Both the position numbers and the translations under genes were made by a program. Below the pieces are notes generated by a model. It worked only from the letters and a program-made list of their open reading frames with translations. It was not told the DNA's origin and searched no databases. A DNA stretch of 64,000 bases, taken from assembly GCA_963708095.1 (NCBI GenBank), contig OY970182.1, forward strand, positions 3,348,001 to 3,412,000. Direction: 5' to 3'. This document shows, one piece after another, positions 34,690 to 43,536 of this stretch (position 1 is its first letter; every line of letters starts with the position of its first letter). The DNA comes from JAJZVS01 sp963708095 (GTDB taxonomy: Bacteria > Pseudomonadota > Alphaproteobacteria > Acetobacterales > Acetobacteraceae).

Positions 34690-34932
34690 TCACAGGCCCG
34701 GGTCGCGCAGCCGGCCGGCCCGTCGCTTCGGCAGATCGTCCGGCGCGAGGGGCGCTGCCATCAGCAGCCGCCCGAACGACGGCACGTGCGTGAGCTTCTC
34801 CCACTCCTCGAAACCGAGGACGACCGCCGCGGGCTTGCCGTGCCGGGTGATGACCGACGGCTCGCCCCGGGACGCGCCATCCACCACCGCGGACAGGGTT
34901 GCCTTCGCATCCCGGAGCTGGATTTCACGCAT
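34690..34932 (-). CDS. Phd/YefM-family antitoxin
   Basis: 80 aa from ATG 34932 (MREIQLRDAKATLSAVVDGA). The N-terminal half is the Phd/YefM DNA-binding dimer, with the family pattern DAKATLSAVVDGASRGEPSVIT and a KPAAVVLGFEEWEKL turn; the C-terminal 30 residues are the toxin-binding tail. An alternative GTG at 34962 lies inside the palindromic operator and would add 10 residues, but the ATG has AAGGCGGC nearby. It precedes the PIN toxin by 4 nt. Confidence 0.85.
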   Translation of the reverse strand: MREIQLRDAKATLSAVVDGASRGEPSVITRHGKPAAVVLGFEEWEKLTHVPSFGRLLMAAPLAPDDLPKRRAGRLRDPGL

Positions 34933-34945
34933 CGCACGCCGCCTT

Positions 34946-34962
34946 GTGACCACACTGGTCAC
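34946..34962 (-). promoter_or_regulatory. Palindromic operator of the Phd/PIN toxin-antitoxin operon
   Basis: GTGACCACACTGGTCAC: perfect 7-bp arms around a 3-bp centre, 14 bp before the antitoxin ATG. A TATAGT (34963-34968 on the minus strand) just upstream of it can serve as the -10 element, putting the transcription start in the palindrome. Autoregulation of Phd/YefM operons through such palindromes is well established; this specific site is inferred. Confidence 0.65.
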
Positions 34963-35135
34963 TATATGCCCCTGCCCTCCGTCACCCGCAAGCCGGCGCC
35001 TGCGCGACGCCCGGTCGAGCCTGACAGCGACCCGATCCGCCAGCCACCCCGATGCCGGTGCCTATCGCCGGTGCAGGCATCGGCATCATCGAACGGTGAT
35101 GCTTGGGTCCTGGTCAAGGGCCGCGAGGGCCGGCG

Positions 35136-36734
35136 CTACGCACGCATGACCATCTCCGCTCCTTTCTCGCCGATCATGATCGCCGCGGCATTCGTATTGC
35201 CCGAAATCACCGTCGGCATCACCGCCGCATCGATCACCCGCAGCCGCTCCACCCCGCGCACCCGCAGCTCCGGATCGACCACGGCGGTCGGGTGCGTTCC
35301 CATCGTGCAGGTGCTGGTGGGGTGGTAGGTCGTCCCGCCGGTCGCGCGCACGTGCGCGAGCCAGTCCGCGTCCGCCTCCACCGCCGCGCCGGGCATGTAT
35401 TCCTCGGTGACCAGCCGGCGCATCGCCGCGCTTTGGAACACGCGGCGCAGGATGCGCATCCCGGCCACCATGGTGTCGCGGTCGCCCTGGGTTGCCAGGT
35501 AGTTCGGCTGGATCGCCGGATACACGGCGGGATCGGGCGAACGGATGCGCAACCACCCCCGGCTTTCCGGGCGGCACGGGATCGTGACGGCCGAGCAGCC
35601 GGGAAAGCGGTGCATCGGCGCGCCGGCACGATCGAGGCTACCGGCGAGGAACTGGTATTGCACGTCGGGCGAAGCGAGCTCCGGCCGGGTGCGCACGAAC
35701 ATCCCGATCGGCCCCGCACCGGTCATCAACGGCCCGCCGGCGCCGAGCACGTAGTGCAATCCCGCAATCCCCTGCAGCACCCGGCTGTGGGAAATCTCGT
35801 TGTAGGTGTTCCCGCGCACCGCGCGGTAGGTGATGCGGCCGCCGATATGATCCTGCAGGTTCTCGCCGACGCCGGGGAGGTCCTGCAGCACCGGGATGCC
35901 ATGCTCCTGCAACAACGCGCCGGGCCCGATCCCCGACAATTGCAATAGTTGCGGGGAATTGATCGAGCCGCCCGCGAGCAGAACCTCGCCCCGAGCGCGC
36001 ACCTGGCGCCGCGCGTCGCCCTGCGCGAATTCCACCCCAATCGCGCGCCGGCCGTCGAACAGCACGCGATGCGCCAGCGCGCCGGTCTCCACCTTCAGGT
36101 TCCCCCGCCGCAGCGCCGGGCGGAGATAGGCCACCGCCGCGCTGCACCGTCGCCGCCCGCGTACCGTGACCTGCAACGGTCCCACGCCTTCCTGCTGCGC
36201 GCCGTTGAAATCGGGGTTGAACGGAATGCCGCATTCGACCGCTCCCGCAATGAACGCGTCGTTCAGCTCGTGGCGGGAGCGGAGGTCGGAGACGGCAAGC
36301 GGGCCGCCCGCGCCGTGGTATTCGTCGCTGCCGCGCTCCTGGTCCTCGGCGCGACGGAAATACGGCAGCACGTCGTCGTACGACCAGCCGGTGCAGCCCA
36401 GTTGCCGCCACAGGTCGAAATCTTCCTTCTGCCCGCGGATGTAGATCAGCCCGTTGATGGAGCTCGACCCGCCCAGCACGCGCCCGCGCGGCCAGGGCAT
36501 CCGGCGGTTGTCCAGCGTCGGGATCGGTTCGGTCTCGAACACCCAGGTGAGGTCGGGGTGGAAGATATTGCGATAGAAACCGGCAGGGATGTGGATCCAC
36601 AGGTTGCGGTCCCGCCCGCCGGCTTCCAGCAGCAGCACTCGTGTCTGCGGGTTCGCGCTCAGCCGGTTGGCCAGCACGCAGCCGGCCGAGCCGGCGCCGA
36701 CGATCACGTAGTCGAATTCTTCCGCGGCCTGCAT
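35136..36734 (-). CDS. GMC-family FAD oxidoreductase (choline/alcohol dehydrogenase type)
   Basis: 532 aa. FAD-binding DYVIVGAGSAGCVLANRLS at the N-terminus, the GMC signature 1 (GRVLGGSSSINGLIYIRG), signature 2 (GGSINSPQLLQLSGIGP) and the C-terminal catalytic His in TTYHPTSTCTMG are intact. These enzymes oxidise alcohols or choline, with ubiquinone or another acceptor. The cytoplasmic form is expected as there is no signal peptide. The palindrome at 36833 separates it from the acyl-CoA dehydrogenase gene upstream. A betaine-pathway partner is not nearby, so choline specificity is not supported. Confidence 0.88.
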   Translation of the reverse strand: MQAAEEFDYVIVGAGSAGCVLANRLSANPQTRVLLLEAGGRDRNLWIHIPAGFYRNIFHPDLTWVFETEPIPTLDNRRMPWPRGRVLGGSSSINGLIYIRGQKEDFDLWRQLGCTGWSYDDVLPYFRRAEDQERGSDEYHGAGGPLAVSDLRSRHELNDAFIAGAVECGIPFNPDFNGAQQEGVGPLQVTVRGRRRCSAAVAYLRPALRRGNLKVETGALAHRVLFDGRRAIGVEFAQGDARRQVRARGEVLLAGGSINSPQLLQLSGIGPGALLQEHGIPVLQDLPGVGENLQDHIGGRITYRAVRGNTYNEISHSRVLQGIAGLHYVLGAGGPLMTGAGPIGMFVRTRPELASPDVQYQFLAGSLDRAGAPMHRFPGCSAVTIPCRPESRGWLRIRSPDPAVYPAIQPNYLATQGDRDTMVAGMRILRRVFQSAAMRRLVTEEYMPGAAVEADADWLAHVRATGGTTYHPTSTCTMGTHPTAVVDPELRVRGVERLRVIDAAVMPTVISGNTNAAAIMIGEKGAEMVMRA

Positions 36735-36832
36735 CGACCCGTTTCCCCCGTTGTCCCGACGGGGATGCTCGGCCCGGAGCGCGCCGGGCGCAAGCCCGCG
36801 CGGCGGCCGGCTGGTTTCAGTGGCCTGCTAAT

Positions 36833-36858
36833 CCCTGAAATGCAAGCGCATTTCAGGG
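36833..36858 (-). terminator. Strong stem-loop after the acyl-CoA dehydrogenase gene
   Basis: CCCTGAAATGC at 36833-36843 pairs perfectly over 11 bp with GCATTTCAGGG at 36848-36858 around a 4-base loop. It begins 9 bp past the stop of the minus-strand acyl-CoA dehydrogenase gene and ends about 100 bp before the oxidoreductase start. The lack of a clear U-run makes intrinsic termination likely but not certain. Confidence 0.6.
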
Positions 36859-36866
36859 GCAGGACA

Positions 36867-38030
36867 CTACCGCCGGTCGCTCAGGTAGCGCCGCGCGATC
36901 GCCATGCGATGCACCTCGCTCGGGCCCTCGTAGACCCGCATCACCCGGACCTGCTGGGCGAGCAATTGCAGCGGCAGTTCCTTGGTCATGCCCATGGCGC
37001 CAAAAATCTGCATCGCGTGGTCGGTCACCGAGCCGGCCATTTCGGTCGCGAACACCTTGATCATCGATGCTTCGGTGCGTACGTCCTGGCCGGCGTCGTG
37101 CTTGGCGGCGGCGTCCATCACCATCAGCCGGCAGGCGTGGATCTGGGTCGCGGCCTCGGCCACCCACCACTGGACCGCCTGGCGGTCCGCCAGCCTGGCG
37201 CCGAACGTAACCCGGTTGCGCGCCTGCTCGCACAGCATCTCCAGCGCGCGCCGCGCGATGCCGAGGCACCAGGCGCCCATCTGCAGCCGCCGCACGGTCA
37301 GCCGCAACTGCATCGGCGCGAAGCCGCGGCCGAGCTGGCCGAGCACCTGGGCGGAGGGGACGCGGCAGTCCTCGAACACCAGTTCATAGGTCCGCCGACC
37401 GCCGATCATGGCGATCTCGCGCTCGATGACAAAGCCCTTGGCGCCACGCTCGACGATGAAGGCGCTGATGCCGTCGTGGCGCTTGCCTTCGCCGGTGCGC
37501 GCCATGACGATAACGAAATCGGCCTGTGGCACGCGGCTGACCCAGATCTTGCGGCCGTTGATCACCCAGTCGGTGCCGTCCTGCACCGCGCGCGTGGTCA
37601 TCCCCGCCGGATCGCCGCCGGCGCCCGGTTCGGAAATGGCGATGCAGGAGGTCGCCCGGCCCTCGGCATAAGGCTTCAGATACGTCTCCCGCTGCCGTTC
37701 GTCGGCGACCGCGAGCAGCATGTGCAGGTTGGGGCTGTCGGGAGGGAAGGTGAACGGGACGACGGTGCGGCCCAGCTCCTCGTTGATCGCCATCAGCGCC
37801 ACGGTGGGCAGGTTGGCGCCGCCCAGCTCCTCCGGCACATCAAGCGCCCAGAGCCCGAGTTCCCGGCACTTCGCGAGCAGGGGGGCTTCTTCCTCGGGCG
37901 TCAGGCCGTATTTCTGGCCGGCAGCCTCGCGCGCGAGCACCGGCTTTTCCAGCGGCATCAGTTCGCGATCGACGAATTTCGCGACCAGCTCGGCCAGCAT
38001 GCGGTGTTCTTCGGCGAGGTCGTTGGGCAT
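36867..38030 (-). CDS. Acyl-CoA dehydrogenase family protein
   Basis: 387 aa FAD flavoenzyme that desaturates acyl-CoA thioesters. Recognisable blocks are MALMAINEELGRTV, the CIAISEPGAGGDPAGM FAD/substrate loop, KIWVSRVPQADFVIVMARTG, a beta-domain VQDGTDWVINGRK, and the C-terminal EVHRMAIARRYL. No membrane or signal segment. The start is at ATG 38030 (MPNDLAEEHR). The catalytic base (a Glu in the conserved YEGPSE) is present: VYEGPSEVHRM. Substrate chain not predictable; it might act with the enoyl-CoA hydratase at 8901 but they are far apart. Confidence 0.87.
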   Translation of the reverse strand: MPNDLAEEHRMLAELVAKFVDRELMPLEKPVLAREAAGQKYGLTPEEEAPLLAKCRELGLWALDVPEELGGANLPTVALMAINEELGRTVVPFTFPPDSPNLHMLLAVADERQRETYLKPYAEGRATSCIAISEPGAGGDPAGMTTRAVQDGTDWVINGRKIWVSRVPQADFVIVMARTGEGKRHDGISAFIVERGAKGFVIEREIAMIGGRRTYELVFEDCRVPSAQVLGQLGRGFAPMQLRLTVRRLQMGAWCLGIARRALEMLCEQARNRVTFGARLADRQAVQWWVAEAATQIHACRLMVMDAAAKHDAGQDVRTEASMIKVFATEMAGSVTDHAMQIFGAMGMTKELPLQLLAQQVRVMRVYEGPSEVHRMAIARRYLSDRR

Positions 38031-38211
38031 CCCGTGCGTCTCCTGAACTCTATCGGAGGGTAGGAGCGCGGGCGGGCGGCGTCCATCGCGGACCGCTCAG
38101 GCCTGACACGCCCGGGACGGGTAGCCGGCGGGGCCCCGGCGCGGCAGCCGATCGTTGACCTCCGCGACCGTCGGCAGGAAGCTTCGGCCGCGATGCAGGG
38201 GAGGTACGACG

Positions 38212-38562
38212 ATGCGGATCCATAACCTTTACACCGACGCTGCCGGCGAAAGTCATTTCCGCGACGTCGCGGTGGAATGGGTGGAGCAGCGGAATGCGAG
38301 CAAGCTGTCCGCACGCCTGCCGGCGACGGGCATCATCTTCCGGGAGACCGGGGGAGACTACAACCTGAGCTGGCACCCGGCGCCGCGGCGGCAGTACATC
38401 ATCAATCTGGATGGCGGGGTGCGGCTCACGGCAAGCGACGGGGAAAGCCGGGTGATCGGTGCGGGAGAAGTCGTTCTGGTCGAGGATACTTCCGGCAAGG
38501 GGCATCTCTCGCAATCGGTCGGTGGCCAGATGCGACGGTCTATCTTCGTGCCCATAGAATGA
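38212..38562 (+). CDS. Small cupin-domain protein
   Basis: 116 aa. A single cupin (jelly-roll) domain is suggested by ETGGDYNLSWHPAPRRQYIINLDGG (cupin motif 1 region: W-H-P-A-x-R-x-Q-Y) and by RVIGAGEVVLVEDTSGKGHLS (motif 2 with a Gly-rich turn and a late His). The metal ligands are not the standard two-His-Glu-His set, so metal binding is uncertain. ATG 38212 has GGGGAGGTACGACG upstream. Function unknown; the family includes sugar-binding and dioxygenase-like proteins. Confidence 0.65.
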   Translation: MRIHNLYTDAAGESHFRDVAVEWVEQRNASKLSARLPATGIIFRETGGDYNLSWHPAPRRQYIINLDGGVRLTASDGESRVIGAGEVVLVEDTSGKGHLSQSVGGQMRRSIFVPIE

Positions 38563-38868
38563 TTGGAACGCGCGCCGCGGTCACGAAAACTTGCGTTTAC
38601 GGGTGGAACATCCACGCGATCGTCACATCGGGGCTGGCGCGGCGGGCACACGCGCTCCTTGACGGCCGGGAGAAAAAGGCGAGACTCGCCACAGGTCGGA
38701 AACCGACCGGCTCAGGTCAGTCTCGGACCAAGGCTGGTTGCGCGGAAATCGCGATGCACCCTGCGCGAAGCAGCGTCCCTCCCGCCCGGGATCAATGCCC
38801 CTGGACCGGAACCGCAGGATACAGCACGTGACGACAACTGATCAGATCCCGCGTCTCGGCAACTTACC
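38563..38868. other. Intergenic space before the CheB-CheR-HWE gene
   Basis: 306 bp without a recognisable gene. The sequence is less GC-rich near 38580-38640 than usual here and probably contains the promoter of the large sensor kinase gene, but no convincing -35/-10 pair or operator could be picked out. Confidence 0.4.
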
Positions 38869-41800
38869 GTGAGCGACGCGGGACCTGCCCGGCTGCCGAT
38901 CGTCGGTATCGGCGCCTCCGCGGGCGGCGTCGAGGCGTTTCGAGGATTTTTTGAAAACATGCCGCCCGACAGCGGTATGGGGTTCGTCGTGGTGCTCCAC
39001 TTGCCCGCGGACCGCAGGAGCATCCTGCCCGAGATCCTGAGCCGCTGGACCTCCATGCGGATCGTGGAGGCAACGGAGGGCTGCCTCGTCGAGGCGAATT
39101 GCATCTACGTGCCGCCGCCGGGTGTCGCGGTGCTGCTGCGGGACGGCCGCCTGCACTTGCACGCGCGCGCGTCGGATGCGCCTCGGGAGCCCAGCCCGAT
39201 CAGCATGTTCTTCGACTCCCTCGCAGCGGCGCTGCACGAGGATGCGATCGGGGTGATACTGTCCGGAACGGGTAACGACGGTGCGCTCGGCCTGAAGGCG
39301 ATCAAGACGTGCGGCGGCCTGACTCTGGCCCAGGGAGCGGACGGCAGCCGGCCGCAGCATGACGGGATGCCCGCAAGCGCGATCGCAACCGGCGCCGTGG
39401 ACATCGTCGTGCCGGTCGAAGCGATGCCCGCACGCATCATGGCCGTGCAGGAAGCGCGTCGGACCGACGATACGCGCCCCGGGGCGCTGGCCGACCAGCT
39501 CAAGGCGGCGCGGCTGGCGATCTGTGCGGTCCTGCACCGACAGGTCGGCCACGACTTCAGCGGCTACAAGGAGAAGACGTTTCTGCGCCGGGTGCAGCGG
39601 CGGATGCAGGTGCTGGCCTTGACGACGCTCGATGCCTATGTCGCGCGCCTGGAGGCCGACCCCGCCGAAGTCGCCATGCTGTTGCAGGACCTGCTGATCG
39701 GCGTGACCGGCTTCTTCCGCGATGCGGAGACGTTTGAGGCGCTACGCCGGAGCGTCGCGCCGCAGCTGTTCCACGACAAGGGAATGTACGGCACGATCCG
39801 GGTCTGGGTTCCCGGCTGCGCGACCGGCGAGGAGGCCTATTCGCTGGCGATGCTTCTGTGCGAGTACACCGACACGCTCAAGGGGGAAGTGCCCAAGCTC
39901 CAGATTTTCGCGACCGACATCGACGAGGCGGCAATCGCGACCGCACGCGCCGGGCGCTATCCGCCCACCTTGCTGCAAGAACTGTCGCCGGAGCGCCTGT
40001 CGCGGTTTTTTGTCAGCGACGCCGACGGGAGCTACACCGTCGCGAAAGAGATGCGCGCGCTCTGCACGTTTTCGGCGCACAGCCTGACCCGCGATCCGCC
40101 GTTTTCCCGCATCGACCTCATCTCCTGCCGTAACCTCCTGATCTGCCTGGACAGCGACCTGCAGGCGGCCGTCATCCCCGCCTTCCACTATTCCCTGGTC
40201 CCGGGCGGGATTCTCCTGCTTGGCAGCTTGGGGGCCATCTCCCGCCACGAGAACCTGTTCGTCCCGCTCGACAAGGCACACCGGATATTCCAGCGTCGCG
40301 AGGGCCCGGCGGCACCGTTGCAACTGACCGGCGAGGGGGGAGTGCACCAGACCGAGCCGGCAACCGGCCGGTCTTTCGGCACGCAAGACACCGCCAGGAC
40401 GCCAACGTCGCGTATCACCAGCCGGGCCAGCGCGCGGGTACTGGATCGTTTCGCGCCTGCGTTCGTGGTGGTCAACGCGGACGGCGAGATCGTTCAGTAT
40501 TCGAGCCGGACCGGCCGCTACCTGGAGCCGCCCTCCGGGCAGCCGAGCCAGAATGTGCTGGTCATCGCCCGCCGCGGCCTTGGCGCCCCGTTGCGGGCCG
40601 CCCTGAGGCAGGCGGCCGAGACCGGCCGTGCGGTCGAGAAGCCCGGCGTGTCGGTCGCTGTGCCGGGCGAAGGAGCGCAGCGGATCACCTTGGCCGTGGA
40701 ACCCATCTCCGAGCCCGGCGCGGGTAGGTTCTACATCATCGTGTTCGTGGCCACCGACCTGGCGCGCGCGGACGACGACGCCCGCCACGCCGCGGATGCC
40801 GCCCCGGACATCGGCGTCGACCGGCATCTCGAGACCGAGCCGCGCGACACGCGTGAGCAGTTGCAGTCCGGGACAGAGGAGCACGAGACTGCGCTCGAGG
40901 AACTGCACTCGGTCAACGAGGAGCTGCAATCCACCAACGAGGAACTGAAAACCTCGAAGGAGGAGATCCAGTCCATCAACGAGGAGCTGCAGACCGTCAA
41001 CGTCCAGCTGGCCGGCAAGGTGGAAGAGCTGGACCACAAGAACAGCGATCTGCAGAATCTGTTCGAGAGCACGCAGGTCGCCACCATCTTCCTCGATCCC
41101 TACCTCGTGATCCGCGGTTTCACGCCGGCGGTGGCAAGCATCTACAACCTCATCCCGAGCGACCAGGGCCGGCCGCTGACGGACATCGTGAGCAGGCTAC
41201 GCTATACGCAGCTGCGCGAGGATGTGCGCCAGGTGCTCGACACCCTGGAGCCGCTGGAACGGCGGGTGGGATGCAAGGACGGCCGCACCCACTACCTCAT
41301 GCGGATCCTGCCCTACCGGACCCCCGACAGCACGGTTGACGGCACGATCATGACGTTCGTGGACGTGAGCAGCATCGTCCAGGCCGAGCAGCACCAGCGG
41401 CTGCTGGTCGACGAGCTCAATCATCGCGTCAAGAACATGCTCGCGGTCGTCGTTTCGCTCGCCACCCAGACGTTGCGCGGCGCCAGGACCCTGCAGGAAT
41501 TCTCGGACAACTACCTCGGCCGGATCGACGCGCTCAGCCGCGCCTACTCCCTCCTGAGCAACGAAGCCTGGCAGACCGTGTCCCTGCGCGACGTCGTGAT
41601 GGAGGAGCTGGGGCCGTTCGTCGCCGGGGATCAGGCCAACATTGTCCTGGAGGGACCGCCGGTGTCGCTGGAGCCCCGGGCAAGCCTGGCCTTCGGTATG
41701 GCTATTCACGAACTGACGACAAACGCCGTCAAGTATGGCGCGTTATCGGTTCCGGAAGGCACTATAGGCGTGAAATGGGGCCTGGAACCTGGAACGGACG

Positions 41801-42018
41801 GTGACCAGCTGGTCCTGGAATGGGCGGAGAGGGGCGGCCCTCCGGTCGTCGTGCCCGTGCGTCACGGCTTTGGCATGAAACTGATCGAGCGTGGCCTCAA
41901 ACAGGATATGTCGGCGGAGGTTCGGATGGAATTTGCCGTTGAAGGGGTCCGGGCCACGTTGCGGGGACCGCTCCGGACCGAGGCGACCGTCCGCGCTGCG
42001 GACCGCCCGGGGGCATGA
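38869..42018 (+). CDS. CheB-CheR-PAS-HWE histidine kinase (hybrid methylation/sensor protein)
   Basis: 1049 aa. Order of domains: CheB methylesterase about 9-195 with the triad S17 (GASAGG), H44 and D137 (GTGNDGALG); CheR methyltransferase about 215-490 with SAM-binding VWVPGCATGEEAYSLA (312-327) and CRNLLICLD; a PAS-like region about 520-640; a long coiled coil of repeated L-x-S-x-NEEL units (about 665-725); a second PAS about 725-830; and an HWE kinase with the phosphoacceptor H852 in DELNHRVKNMLAVV and the defining W985-x-E987. The start is GTG 38869. It overlaps the response regulator by 4 nt. It probably senses a small-molecule or redox cue and signals by phosphotransfer; no chemotaxis cluster is nearby. 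Confidence 0.88.
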   Translation: MSDAGPARLPIVGIGASAGGVEAFRGFFENMPPDSGMGFVVVLHLPADRRSILPEILSRWTSMRIVEATEGCLVEANCIYVPPPGVAVLLRDGRLHLHARASDAPREPSPISMFFDSLAAALHEDAIGVILSGTGNDGALGLKAIKTCGGLTLAQGADGSRPQHDGMPASAIATGAVDIVVPVEAMPARIMAVQEARRTDDTRPGALADQLKAARLAICAVLHRQVGHDFSGYKEKTFLRRVQRRMQVLALTTLDAYVARLEADPAEVAMLLQDLLIGVTGFFRDAETFEALRRSVAPQLFHDKGMYGTIRVWVPGCATGEEAYSLAMLLCEYTDTLKGEVPKLQIFATDIDEAAIATARAGRYPPTLLQELSPERLSRFFVSDADGSYTVAKEMRALCTFSAHSLTRDPPFSRIDLISCRNLLICLDSDLQAAVIPAFHYSLVPGGILLLGSLGAISRHENLFVPLDKAHRIFQRREGPAAPLQLTGEGGVHQTEPATGRSFGTQDTARTPTSRITSRASARVLDRFAPAFVVVNADGEIVQYSSRTGRYLEPPSGQPSQNVLVIARRGLGAPLRAALRQAAETGRAVEKPGVSVAVPGEGAQRITLAVEPISEPGAGRFYIIVFVATDLARADDDARHAADAAPDIGVDRHLETEPRDTREQLQSGTEEHETALEELHSVNEELQSTNEELKTSKEEIQSINEELQTVNVQLAGKVEELDHKNSDLQNLFESTQVATIFLDPYLVIRGFTPAVASIYNLIPSDQGRPLTDIVSRLRYTQLREDVRQVLDTLEPLERRVGCKDGRTHYLMRILPYRTPDSTVDGTIMTFVDVSSIVQAEQHQRLLVDELNHRVKNMLAVVVSLATQTLRGARTLQEFSDNYLGRIDALSRAYSLLSNEAWQTVSLRDVVMEELGPFVAGDQANIVLEGPPVSLEPRASLAFGMAIHELTTNAVKYGALSVPEGTIGVKWGLEPGTDGDQLVLEWAERGGPPVVVPVRHGFGMKLIERGLKQDMSAEVRMEFAVEGVRATLRGPLRTEATVRAADRPGA

Positions 42019-42401
42019 ACATGGAACGCACCGCCCTGGCGGGACGACGCGTGCTCGTTGTCGAAGACGAAATGCTGGTGTCGCTGCTGATCGAGGACAT
42101 GCTGGCCGAGGAACAATGCACGATCGTCGGTCCGTACAACCGGATCGCCGATGCCCTGGAGGCGGCCCGGACAGAGGAGCTCGATCTGGCGATCCTGGAC
42201 GTGAACATCGCCGGCGCCGAAGTCTATCCGGTCGCCGAGATCCTGGCAGCGCGGCATGTTCCGTTCCTGTTCCTTTCCGGTTACGGTCGGAACGCCATCC
42301 CCGATGACCATCCGGAATGGCGTGTGTGCAGCAAGCCGTTCCGGCTGCAGGAGCTGGTCGGTATGCTGGTCGAGCAGCTCGGGGAACAGGGCGCAGGCTG
42401 A
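42015..42401 (+). CDS. Single-domain response regulator
   Basis: 128 aa receiver only. Acidic pocket E17-D18-E19 (VVEDEML), the phosphoacceptor D62 (LAILDVNIAG), the Thr/Ser switch in LFLSGYG and Lys in CSKPF are all present. With no output domain, it probably acts as a phosphate shuttle or by protein interaction, like FixJ-less or PhyR-linked single receivers. The ATG overlaps the kinase stop (ATGA), so the two are co-translated. Immediately after its stop a truncated deaminase runs in the opposite direction. Confidence 0.9.
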   Translation: MNMERTALAGRRVLVVEDEMLVSLLIEDMLAEEQCTIVGPYNRIADALEAARTEELDLAILDVNIAGAEVYPVAEILAARHVPFLFLSGYGRNAIPDDHPEWRVCSKPFRLQELVGMLVEQLGEQGAG

Positions 42402-42404
42402 CGT

Positions 42405-42564
42405 CGGAAGGGTCGCACAGCGCGCAGACCCAGTTGTGGCCTTCGCCGATCACCACGCCGTCGGCCACCAGTACGGCACCGATCGGCGCGGCGCTGTCCG
42501 TGCGTTCGCCTGGTCGTGCCAGGGCGAACGCGCGGCGCATGAAGGCCTCGTCCGCGGTGCTCAT
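42405..42564 (-). pseudogene. 5' fragment of a nucleoside deaminase gene, cut at the response regulator
   Basis: From ATG 42564 the frame encodes MSTADEAFMRRAFALARPGE, then SAAPIGAVLVADGVVIGEGHNW, the N-terminal half of a CDA-fold nucleoside/guanine deaminase. It should continue with the zinc ligand motif HAE about 10 residues later; instead, after CALCDPS it runs into unrelated DNA next to the response regulator stop. About two-thirds of the gene, including the catalytic zinc site, is gone, so it cannot be functional. Confidence 0.75.
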
Positions 42565-42585
42565 GCGGCGCCCGCAGGTGCTTGC

Positions 42586-43353
42586 TTATCCGTGTCCGAT
42601 GTAATCCATCCTCCCGCCGTCCACCACCAGGGTCTGGCCGGTCACGAAGCCGGAGTCCGGCGCGGCCAGGAAGGCAACGGCATTGGCGATATCCTCCGGC
42701 GCCCCTGCCCGTCCCACCATCGTGCGCGCCGCCATCCCGCGCACCCGCTCGGCGAACTCGGGTTCGGACGCCGCGCCGCGCGTCATGTCGGTTACGATCC
42801 ATCCCGGCGCCACCGCGTTCACCGTGATTCCCTTGCCGCCCAGCTCCAGCGCGAAGCGCCGGGTCAGCGCCAGCACTTCCGCCTTGGTCGCGGCATAGAA
42901 GGTCGTGCCCGCGAGGGCCGTGCCGATCGCGGCGTTGGAGGCGATGGTGACGATCCGCCCGTATCCCGCCGCCGCCATCGCCGGCGCCACCGCGCGCACG
43001 CAATGGATCACCCCGTCGGCATTCACCCGCCGCATCCGCACCATCGCTTCGGGATCGAAGCTTTCCAGCGTCCCCGGCACGGAGATCCCGGCGTTGGTCA
43101 CGAGCACCGTCACCGGTCCGAGCGCCGCAGTGACGGCTTCGACCATCCGCGCCACGGCGGCGGGATCCCCCACGTCGCCGCCCACCGCGATCGCGCGTGG
43201 CCCCAGCTCGGCGGCCAGCGCCTCCGCCGCCGCGGCCTGGGTCGCATAGTTCACCGCCACCGCCGCGCCCCGGCGCGCAAGCTCCCGCGCGATCGCCCGG
43301 CCGATGCCTCGTGCCGATCCGGTTACCAGCGCCACCTGCTCGTTCCAGCCCAT
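42586..43353 (-). CDS. Short-chain dehydrogenase/reductase (FabG-like)
   Basis: 255 aa SDR. TGSARGIGRAIA, NAGIS at the NNAG position, catalytic Ser in IVTIASNAAIG, FYAATKAEVLA with Tyr-x-x-x-Lys, and VTGQTLVVDGG at the C-terminus. NNAG is altered to TNAG. Start at ATG 43353 with AAGGGGCAGGCG in front. It lies 21 bp from the truncated deaminase start, which is likely to have been its downstream neighbour in one operon before the rearrangement. Substrate unknown. Confidence 0.87.
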   Translation of the reverse strand: MGWNEQVALVTGSARGIGRAIARELARRGAAVAVNYATQAAAAEALAAELGPRAIAVGGDVGDPAAVARMVEAVTAALGPVTVLVTNAGISVPGTLESFDPEAMVRMRRVNADGVIHCVRAVAPAMAAAGYGRIVTIASNAAIGTALAGTTFYAATKAEVLALTRRFALELGGKGITVNAVAPGWIVTDMTRGAASEPEFAERVRGMAARTMVGRAGAPEDIANAVAFLAAPDSGFVTGQTLVVDGGRMDYIGHG

Positions 43354-43536
43354 CGCCTGCCCCTTCGCCCGCCGTTCCGCCGCGGCGACAGTACCCGCGG
43401 CGCGGCCCCCGGCCATCGCAAAATCCGGTGTGCCGCCGCACGATCGTGCTTGCGCCGCGCCCCGGTTCCCAACTACGTCCCGCAGGACAAGGCGGCCCGC
43501 AGGGCGGCCACGCGACGCGCCGGAGGGGCCGGGGCC

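Noticed and set aside
35949..38063. 704-codon plus-strand frame opposite the GMC and acyl-CoA dehydrogenase genes
   Set aside because: No recognised domain; explained as antisense of two strong genes.
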